Source: Pleurostoma richardsiae
Taxonomy: Eukaryota > Ascomycota > Sordariomycetes > Calosphaeriales > Pleurostomataceae
Length of the DNA stretch: 64,000 bases
Assembly: GCA_030052745.1 (NCBI GenBank)
Contig: JANBVO010000027.1
Span: 310,001 to 374,000 of the forward strand
Direction: 5' to 3'
Positions 55,625-64,000 of this stretch are shown piece by piece. The notes below the pieces were generated by a model. That model was given only the letters and a program-made list of their open reading frames with translations. It did not search any database and was not told where the DNA came from. The position numbers and the translations under genes were made by a program. Position 1 is the first letter of the stretch; every line of letters begins with the position of its first letter.

Positions 55625-56695
55625 TATGAGGGGAGTCTTTGGTCGAGATCCTACGTAGGACGAGCGTTGAAGTTGTCCGTGATTGATTCGAGCGATGTAC
55701 GCGAGGTGATTCCCTAGAGCTGGAGGGCGAGTCAGCCGGATCAGGGCTCACTGATATACTGGTTTCAGCGGGCAAAAAGTACATCTTGTACCAGGCTTCA
55801 GCTCAGACCATTCAAAGTATAGACGAGGATCCATGCTCTCCGGAACTTGCTACGGCCAGTCATTCTGAGGCCATCAGGGTATGGGCACAGATAAGGTGCG
55901 CTAGAGCCGAGTAAAGCCACAAACTCTCTCGTTACGACGTAAGTCGCAAAGTATATCTGGATAGGCTCACAGAGAAAGAGATGACTTCTAAATTTAACAG
56001 TATAGAGAGTTCTTCTGGCCACTGGCTGGACGTTCTCACGGGATACTACTATGCATTGTGCAAGAGGAACGTGGCCATGAGCAAGGGTTACACAATGTTC
56101 GAAGCACACATTCCAATCTGATGGGGCGCCAACACCGCGGGCATACCTTAAGAGACACTATCTCTGCTGCGGCTCGACAACCTTCATTTGAGATTCTACA
56201 ACGTCCAACTACGCTGACGTACTTCATCACAACTGTGCGCGTTTAGGGGTCGTCCGAGCCCACCTTGATCTGAAGGTATCCCGAGGAAGCGATTACAGGA
56301 AGTGGGAATAATTGGAAGAAGCAGCAAAAAGCTCGCACGCCTCACCTATCCGAGGGGAGGTCGGCGCCGAAAAACTTGCCTGCGTCAGGTAGTTTTTCTC
56401 GGGGCGAGAGTTGAACTCGCGTCTTGCTGATTGTTGTCCTCCGATCGGCCACGTTCACAACGTACCAGCTCCTCCGTGTGTCCGGGTTTGACCTGAAGTG
56501 TGTTCGGCACCCGCCACCACAGACACTCACCTTTAGCCCTTAATTTGTTCAATAGGTGAAGTCGACGTCGGAGGATGCAGTACTTGAAGCCACGCGTAAA
56601 ACCAGCAGCAGAGCTCGCGTGCACCTAAGTAGCCGGCTGTTTTGACTCTGCACTAATCACAAACCACCAGAATCAACCTGACTTATCAATGTTCT
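55625..56695. other. Intergenic region; contains a tRNA-like T-arm
   Basis: Promoter of the CFEM gene and 3' flank of the F-box-like gene. On the minus strand at about 56,420-56,404 there is GCGAG-TTCAACT-CTCGC, a perfect tRNA T-arm hairpin with B-box sequence, but no matching acceptor stem was found. Confidence 0.4.
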
Positions 56696-57997
56696 CTATT
56701 CATCACTCTCTTCATCCCACATACTAAACCCAATGCCCGCCTCGGCAAACGCGTTCTCTAGAGCTGTACATGCTTCCTTGTCGTATGTGTCTATTGGAGT
56801 TCCATCTACGCCCACTCGATGGAGTTCTGGGAACAGGCTCCGCTTCTTGGCTATCTCCAGTATGTGCCTGCCTTCCTCTTGTATGATGTCGAGAATCGCC
56901 AGATCCTGGATACTACCGGGTAGCGCGTTCACCAAGAGACTGTTGTCGTCCGGAGGTAAACGATTAGGACTGCCAAAGCCGGCGACGTCGATTCTCAGGG
57001 TCTCGAGCTGGGAGAACGCTTTGAGAGATTCGATTTCTTCCCCTTCGGCGACATCGCCGGAGAAGCGGAGCTCCAACCACCTGAGGGTATCCCGATGGTG
57101 TAGTAGTGCTGCTGCCAGTTGCCGTGGGCTAACTTCATCTCCTTCACTGTCACGATCGGACTCGTAAGCGAACTTTTGCAGCGGGCCACAGGAGGAGAGT
57201 ATCGGTTGCAGCTGTCCCAGTGTGTGCCGGGTCAAATTGAGACGGAGGTCCACGACGTTTGCCAACGGTAATGTTCCGCTCAGCCTAGAGTCGCCGTAGC
57301 AGTACGCTGTTAGGAGACGCTGAAGATTCGGCGCAAGAGAGAGGAAGCGTGATAACGAGCGGAGCGAGATGTCCTCTTGGGCCTGCTCTCCATGGAACCT
57401 AATGTTTCGGAGGTGGTAGAACGTAACCTTGCGGGGCTCGGCGTCCGCCAGCTGGTCGAACACCCAGAAGACGTTCTCCGTAGGGCTCTCATAGGAGGAC
57501 AGAACGAGGTCAAGATCTTGCACTCGCGGCAACTGAGCGACAATCAGCTGAGCCATTGCCTGGTAGACGGCATAGCGGTTGCCGATATCGATCCCTTCAG
57601 GCACTGTGACGCCTACCCGTCCAAACGAGGCTTTCATGGGGGCGGGGATAGCCGAATTGGACGAGTTGAACATTCGGTACTCGATGATGGCGATATGAGC
57701 GGTCCTAACATGGTAGGCCAGGTCCGGTCGTTCAACAATCGTACGCAAGAAGAGTACCAGGTCCTTGTGCCTCAGGCGCGCCGAGTAGTAGCGATGATAA
57801 AGTAACGGCTGTGCAATGTCTCGGAGGCGTCTTGCTGTCCGGCACAGACTAAGCAGTGTCTTCTTGCTCACTAGATCATCCTCCGTGATCTCGAACAAGC
57901 CACTGTCATCCTTCGGCCGGCAGCAGTGTGAGCAACAATTTGCACACACCTCAATGAGGATGACATTTGGAAGGTTTGTGAGACTGGCTGGAGCCAT
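56696..57997 (-). CDS. F-box/leucine-rich-repeat-like protein
   Basis: Intronless, 433 residues from the ATG at 57,997. The first segment, SLTNLPNVILIEVCANCC, resembles a degenerate F-box (LPxExLxxI pattern). Next come KKTLLSLCRTARRLRDIAQPLLYH, typical of fungal F-box proteins, and repeated leucine-rich units such as LPRVQDLDLVLSSY, HLRNIRFHG, NVVDLRLNLT and LRWLELRF. The tail is acidic (MWDEESDE). Such proteins present substrates to SCF ubiquitin ligases, the F-box binding Skp1. The frame stays open upstream to 58,156, but that part looks unrelated and would add a hydrophobic segment, so the later start is preferred. Target unknown. Confidence 0.75.
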   Translation of the reverse strand: MAPASLTNLPNVILIEVCANCCSHCCRPKDDSGLFEITEDDLVSKKTLLSLCRTARRLRDIAQPLLYHRYYSARLRHKDLVLFLRTIVERPDLAYHVRTAHIAIIEYRMFNSSNSAIPAPMKASFGRVGVTVPEGIDIGNRYAVYQAMAQLIVAQLPRVQDLDLVLSSYESPTENVFWVFDQLADAEPRKVTFYHLRNIRFHGEQAQEDISLRSLSRFLSLAPNLQRLLTAYCYGDSRLSGTLPLANVVDLRLNLTRHTLGQLQPILSSCGPLQKFAYESDRDSEGDEVSPRQLAAALLHHRDTLRWLELRFSGDVAEGEEIESLKAFSQLETLRIDVAGFGSPNRLPPDDNSLLVNALPGSIQDLAILDIIQEEGRHILEIAKKRSLFPELHRVGVDGTPIDTYDKEACTALENAFAEAGIGFSMWDEESDE

Positions 57998-58336
57998 CCT
58001 TGGAAGCTGAACGTGTAGAAAAGGGTTGGCTTGGAAACGAAGGTCTGGGGTCAAACGAGCAAAATATAACGATGCTAACACCCAGGCTACTTCAGCTATT
58101 GAGACTAGAATGCGGCTGAGCCGACGCAGCCGAGCTGCCCGAAAACGGTCACCCAAATGCGTTATTTTTTATGGCTATCCTAAAATATGGTCTTTGATCT
58201 TAGCCAGGTTTGCACCTCTCTACATATGGTCCTTAGGTCTCGAGGTCATATCCTGCCTTGCCAAGTTGCCTCAGACCTCCCATCGAGCGGTGGACCGCGA
58301 AGCTCCACTAGCAAGAGAACTACAACCATTAGCGTG
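57998..58336. other. Intergenic region
   Basis: Promoter of the F-box-like gene and 3' end of the AA9 gene. Nothing recognised. Confidence 0.4.
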
Positions 58337-59383
<1,047 letters not shown>

Positions 59384-60598
59384 CGTTCGTGCCGGATGAT
59401 TATCGTTCAAATTCTTGAGATGCTTGAAGGTTGACGTCCCAGCTACCAGGAAACCGTCTGCCGTAATGCTATATCTAAATGATCGCTGAAGTGCCAAGGC
59501 GGCGCGCTGTCGCTTTATAGCATAGCATCTCGTCATCCACAGATTCGTAGCCCGGTTTCTCGGCACCACAATCCACGGTAGCAACACTGACTCGTATTTG
59601 CTGTTAATTAACTGCGCATTTCTCCATCTGAAGGGGTGGACACAAATCAGGCTGCAGAGTGGTCCCGGCGGGGACAATGCTCATTGCCCCAACCGCGCAA
59701 TGCTTGACACTGGTCTCTCCATCAGTCGAACAGAGGCAACCAAGGCAAAGTTCCAAATGAGTGTCTCCGTGTCTTGATTCCTCGAATAAGAGTGGTGGCT
59801 TAATATACACGGCTGTGGGGTAGGGGTTGTACTCGGAGGCTAGATATCCGAGTCTCTAATATCCAGCTTTTGCAGCGATGACATGTACGATCACTTGAGC
59901 CCACGGATGCAGCGATTGCTTCGAAACACTTTCAATAAAGCGGCATTCCTGCCCATGTAGTGACAGGTACTAAGCCACCTGCCATCTAGTGGTAGCGATC
60001 AAGAAATTGGGCGTATTGTTTCAAGCTCGATAGAGGAAGCTGCCACGAAGAGATGGCAGATTGCTGGATGATATATATCTAGGATACATACATTCTAAAG
60101 TGGACCCCGAAGACACCACTCAACTAAAGCCATCTATATTTATGGATCAATCAGGGAACTGGAATGAGAACACGGAGCAGACGTAATCTTTCGAGAGCCA
60201 GTCTTCCCTCACGCATGTAGGTAGTGTCCCCTAGTGTTAGAAATGATGCTTAAGAGGCGTAAACTGCACAACAAGCGAGCATCGATGAGAGAATAAGAGA
60301 GTATTCCGACACATTGTCCGTTGTGGCAGCCTTGTTGTTGTCTCGCCCTCCATAGGTAAGACAACCTGCTCTTGGCGGTATTTGGTGTCGAATGAAAGAG
60401 GTGCCTCACACTCCGTTTCTCATGTAAGATCGAAATCCAACCCGACAGCCTCTGATGCCAATGCTGAGTTGGCTATGACACAGTCAGCGGGTATTAGTCC
60501 ATTTCTAGGAAACATCCTACAAAAGGCTCTCATGGAACTGGGTCTGAATGAAGATTGTTGACTTGACTACGGGAAACCGATTCTAACCACTAGGCACC
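59384..60598. other. Intergenic region without supported gene
   Basis: About 1.2 kb between divergent genes, containing the presumed promoters of the AA9 gene and the small secreted peptide gene. No frame is recognised. Confidence 0.45.
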
Positions 60599-60820
60599 AT
60601 GAAACTGGCTAGTCTCTTTGTCCCGGTTGCGTTACTCTCCTCGGCTCTCTGCCTTCCCGTCGCCCTAGTGCCAGAGAAAACAGTTGCTAGGATTACTTTT
60701 ACAAAGAACCTGGCTCTCCCTGAATGGGATGGCTCGGCTATCAAGCGAGACCCGTTGTGCAAGAGCCTTGGTGGCAGAGGCTGCGGGCCGCTCCATAAGA
60801 AGAGCGCCCAGGGGCAATAA
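60599..60820 (+). CDS. Small secreted peptide precursor with Kex2 site
   Basis: A 73-residue frame with a clear signal peptide (MKLASLFVPVALLSSALC) and a short propeptide, then Lys49-Arg50, a Kex2 cleavage signal. It is followed by DPLCKSLGGRGCGPLH and Lys67-Lys68, with a last SAQGQ. The released core would hold two cysteines (54 and 62) able to form one disulfide, with a Gly-rich loop. That layout resembles alpha-factor-type pheromone cores of ascomycetes (W-C-x6-C), but here there is one copy, seven residues between the cysteines and no Trp. It could be a Kex2-processed signalling or antimicrobial peptide, or an effector. No tailoring enzyme lies beside it. Being a short frame, expression support is needed. 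Confidence 0.6.
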   Translation: MKLASLFVPVALLSSALCLPVALVPEKTVARITFTKNLALPEWDGSAIKRDPLCKSLGGRGCGPLHKKSAQGQ

Positions 60821-61482
60821 ATGGATGGTCCGGGCTGTCGCGTGGCCACAAGCGACGGTATCCGACAATTTCTGAGGGTAGGCTTGTCTCTGTATGATGA
60901 CGAAGAAGAAGAAATGTTTCTGAATAGCAGAGCAGGACCATTGAACCACTATGGCGGTGCTAATATGAGCGCATAGGTCGGAATGCTTGACATGGAACAC
61001 GTGGGATTCAGAGTTTCTTGATTTCTTTTAACCCTTGCTCGAATAGTCCAAGTACAATACGACGATTTACTGATCTGCAGTTGACAGTGCACGTAACTGC
61101 GGCTTGGCCAGTTCACGACATCCTTGAGGTGCGACAAGTCGTAGTAATTAATAAAACCTTATTACGTGACGTTATGCGGGTGAGTGACTGTCACTTACGG
61201 AAAGAGAGATCAACTCCTGGACATATTTCGGTGACTTGAAGGGAAAGAGCTATCGCTGGAAAACTATCTTGCGGGCGCCGTGAAGGTGTAGTCTTGTAGG
61301 TTTGATGGTGGAAGGAGCCACGGGCGAGATGCGAACGAAGAATGAGATGAGACACAAGGCACTCTAGATCTAGGAGTTCCCAACTGAGCTTTGACATTTG
61401 CTTCGTCATCACTGGAACATGATTGAGTACATTCTACTATTCGACATTGTCTATTGAAAGCAGCGCAGCTTCTCGTCGCCCT
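60821..61482. other. Intergenic region without supported gene
   Basis: 3' flank of the peptide gene and promoter of the lipid phosphatase gene. Nothing recognised. Confidence 0.45.
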
Positions 61483-62693
61483 ATGTCGATGGACCCGGTC
61501 AACGACGGGACCCGCTCCGGCGTGGAAGACAGCCTCGCTCTGCCAAATAATCCCCTGCGGAGCCGGCGCTTCTTCTTACAGTGGCTCAAAGCGTCTGTGG
61601 TTGACATTGTCACCATGGCTATCCTCGGAGCGATTGCCCTGGCCGTGAGTAAATCAGGGCCAGTCCTAACTATTACGACAGTAACACCCAGTTCTGACAG
61701 CGTCCTCTGTAGCTTTTCAAGGCACCACCGGTGACGAAACGTTCCTTTCCCCTCGCACACGAGAACGGCGACAACGTCTATCCGCAATTCGCATACCCTT
61801 ACCGAGACCAGTTCATCCCCAACTGGGCCGCCGCCCTCCTCGCCGTTGGAGTTCCCATACTCGGCTTTGCCATCATACAAATCCGCCTCCGCTCCTTCTG
61901 GGATTTCCACAACGCCATGGTCGGTCTCCTCTACTCTTTGCTGCTCGCCAGCTTGTTCCAGCTTATACTGAAGTGGGCGGTCGGAGGTCTTCGCCCACAC
62001 TTCCTTGCCACCTGCAGGCCTGACCCCTCAATGGCCGCAGAGCGCAACAGTAGCGGCTTCAACGGCGTGGGGTATGGAGGAGGCTTTTACAATAGAGACA
62101 TATGCACCAATCCCGACAAGAGATCCGTCACCAACGAGCTGCAGTCGTTCCCCAGCGGGCACTCGGCCTCCTACTTTGCGGGATTCGTCTTTCTGTCTCT
62201 GTACCTCAACGCTAAGCTAAAGGTGTTCGCCGACTACCAGCCCGCGCTGTGGAAGCTGATGCTCTTTCACCTGCCCTTCGTTGCAGCCACGGTCTGTGCC
62301 GGGACGCTGGTAATTGATGATAGCCACAACTGGTACGATGTGTTGGTCGGCGGCATCCTGGGCACTTTCGTTGCCTTGACCACATACCGCATTGTTTTTG
62401 CATCGCTCTGGGACTCGCGGTACAACCACATTCCCCTTAATCGGAACACGCCACTTTCATACGATGCCGACGGTGGAAATGGGACAGTCTTCACAAGACG
62501 CGCTGGCTGGGGGTCAGGTAGTACCGAAAAGGCTTCCGATTCAAGCCCCGTTCCCGTTCCGGGGGCGGGGTTGGGAGAGACGCCCGGTGCGGACGGCTGC
62601 GGGCCAGAAGGTCAACGGCAACAAGAGCAAAATGGGTCACCAGAACGAGAACGGGAAGGGCGGAAAGAGCACTCATCTGGTGAGATTGTGTAA
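61483..62693 (+). CDS. PAP2-family lipid phosphate phosphatase (DPP1-like)
   Basis: Two exons, 61483-61644 and 61713-62693, give 380 residues. The PAP2 signature is complete: KWAVGGLRPHF (K-x6-RP), PSGHSAS, and DDSHNWYDVLVGG (the third motif with catalytic His and Asp, with Asp-Asp replacing the usual SR lead). About six membrane helices alternate with these motifs, the first at VVDIVTMAILGAIALA. The enzyme removes phosphate from phosphatidate, diacylglycerol pyrophosphate or similar lipids, probably in the vacuole or ER membrane. The C-terminal 70 residues are hydrophilic and low-complexity (Gly, Pro, Glu). The start at 61,483 is the first ATG in frame; an upstream extension has none. Confidence 0.9.
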
Positions 62694-63250
62694 CGAGTTT
62701 CGATGGCAACTCCGCGAGTCGCAACTGTTCGATGCCGCTTACTATCCTTAAATAGACCAATAGGATGCTATTCGCAAAGGCTCTGTTGAGCACTCAGAGT
62801 GCGGCTAATGGGTACTGTACATTAAGGATTTCACAGCTGTTGCTCTAGACATGGTGCGACAGACCGAGCTGGAATCCGAATTTCCATTAACCGCCCACCC
62901 CTACAGTCTCGGCGTCAGATTTTGGGCTGTTTCTGGCAGGATCCTGACCAGCACCAATGACGATCGACAGGTTTAATGCAGCCAAATCTTACCTATTCTT
63001 ACACCTCCACAAGCGACAGACGGACTGGAAGTCATTGTTTGGGCAACACGAGTCGATCCGCCTTTGTCTTACACTCAGCCACGGGCAGATCGACACGACC
63101 TTGGGGGCGGTGACTCCTGACGCATGCGGCTGACAATCCTTATGCCTGAGTTGCCCACGCTGAACGATGAGGCGTATAAAACACGTTGAACGCATCCCTT
63201 GGTTTGAACAACTACAATGGCTCCTCAGGCCGCTCTAGCATGCCGTCAAG
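62694..63250. other. Intergenic region, promoter side of the multicopper oxidase
   Basis: Promoter of the next gene and 3' flank of the phosphatase gene. Nothing recognised. Confidence 0.45.
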
Positions 63251-64000
63251 ATGCTATTGTCAGTGTGCCTGCTCTTACTGCAAACGCTCTGCGTTTGGGT
63301 TCGAGCTACGTCAGTCACGCACGACAGCAGCTTCTTTCCGGATCACGTACTGCGGGTGACCAAGCAAAACGTCTCGGTCGCTTGTGAGTCGCGGCTTTCA
63401 GTGGTCATCAATGGCACATCGCCGGGGCCAACGCTCCGGCTAGAGCCTGGCACCGTGAGCTGGATCCGCGTCTACAATGACATGGCCGATACCAATCTGA
63501 CGATGGTACGTCTTTGGCGAGAACGCAACCTGCGTCAGCGAAGATGGAAATATGATGTCTGTATGAACTGACGCATCCAGCACTGGCATGGTCTTGCACA
63601 ACGCATGGCAGACTTCTCAGACGGCAGCCCTCTGGCATCACAGTGGCCAATCCCTCCCGGCCACTTCTTTGATTACGAAGTGCAGCCCGAGGTAGAGGAT
63701 GCCGGGACATATTTCTACCATTCCCATGTCGGCACGCAGGCGCTCACTGCATCCGGGCCCCTGATCGTTGGAGACTGTCTTAAACCACCGTATGAGTATG
63801 ACGATGAGAGGGTCCTGCTTTGGGGTGACTACTTCAACAAGACTGACGAGACGCTCGAGGAGGGATTGGAGGGTGTTCCCTTTGTCTTTGGCGGCGAGAC
63901 GAACGCAGTGCTGCTGAACGGAAAGGGAGTGGGCATCGGGCATAATGCGACTGCGAGTTGGGGCGGGTTATGCTCGCTGCCACATATCGACGTCGAGCCC
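63251..64000 (+). CDS. Multicopper oxidase, 5' part (gene runs off the window)
   Basis: Exon 1 63251-63505 and exon 2 from 63580, continuing past the edge. A signal peptide (MLLSVCLLLLQTLCVWVRA) is followed by the first cupredoxin domain: VVINGTSPGPTLRLEPGT, the copper motif HWHGL at the start of exon 2, then GTYFYHSHVGTQ, the second copper motif. Downstream GPLIVGD, RVLLWGDYFNK and NAVLLNGKG are typical of fungal multicopper oxidases close to ascorbate-oxidase or pigment-laccase groups. The enzyme is secreted and couples one-electron substrate oxidation to oxygen reduction. Which subgroup it belongs to cannot be told without the C-terminal two thirds. Confidence 0.9.

Noticed and set aside
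56395-56475. Possible tRNA gene on the minus strand
   Set aside because: The T-arm hairpin and B-box are perfect, but no 5' acceptor strand pairs with the 3' side, box A spacing is about ten bases short, and no anticodon loop with the usual U before the anticodon fits. It may be a decayed tRNA or chance.
57998-58156. Upstream extension of the F-box-like protein
   Set aside because: The added 53 residues contain a hydrophobic stretch unlike the family, and the ATG at 57,997 sits just before the F-box-like segment.

Overview
The window looks like nuclear DNA of a filamentous ascomycete (Pezizomycotina). Genes carry short spliceosomal introns (mostly 50-95 nt). The families are typical of these moulds: Zn2Cys6 regulator, AA9 monooxygenase, CFEM protein, tannase-type esterase, many major facilitator transporters. 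The first 12.9 kb bears the mark of repeat-induced point mutation (RIP): CpA/TpG almost absent, TpA everywhere, CpG largely kept, no open frames.

Layout. 1-11,545 is a fossil Ty3/Gypsy LTR retrotransposon with three copies of its terminal repeat, gag- and pol-like parts in Gypsy order, and an extra 2.1 kb coding-like block after pol. RIP-marked remnant continues to about 12,890. From 13.6 to 29.6 kb is an accessory, transport-rich block: sugar permease, GRDP-like protein, secreted tannase/feruloyl-esterase-family enzyme with one in-frame TGA, a DHA2-type efflux pump divergent from a Zn2Cys6 regulator, and an ACS-type (Dal5-like) permease with a 15-nt micro-exon. From 31 to 40.5 kb is core genome: SWR1 ATPase, divergent from a complex I NDUFB8/ASHI-type subunit, then a conserved protein of unknown function. 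From 41 to 64 kb: a Ser/Thr-rich single-pass membrane protein, a transcription-factor-like protein, a secreted isochorismatase-fold hydrolase, an orphan gag-like gene, another MFS transporter, an NAD(P)-binding NmrA-like protein, a CFEM GPI-type protein, an F-box/LRR-like protein, an AA9 LPMO, a small secreted peptide precursor with a Kex2 site, a PAP2 lipid phosphatase and the 5' part of a multicopper oxidase.

How they fit. The 19.0-29.6 kb block could serve uptake and release of plant-derived phenolic esters or sugars: secreted esterase, permeases, pump and a local regulator. The efflux pump and regulator share a 413-bp divergent promoter holding a perfect 19-bp palindrome with CGG/CCG half-sites, the kind of site Zn2Cys6 dimers bind. 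The right end (AA9 LPMO, multicopper oxidase, CFEM, secreted peptide) is a loose group of secreted or surface functions, not an obvious single pathway. No classical secondary-metabolite backbone enzyme, rRNA, CRISPR or convincing tRNA was seen. Intron-exon models were built by hand: GT/GC-AG borders, frame continuity and family motifs agree, and total coding lengths come out as multiples of three.
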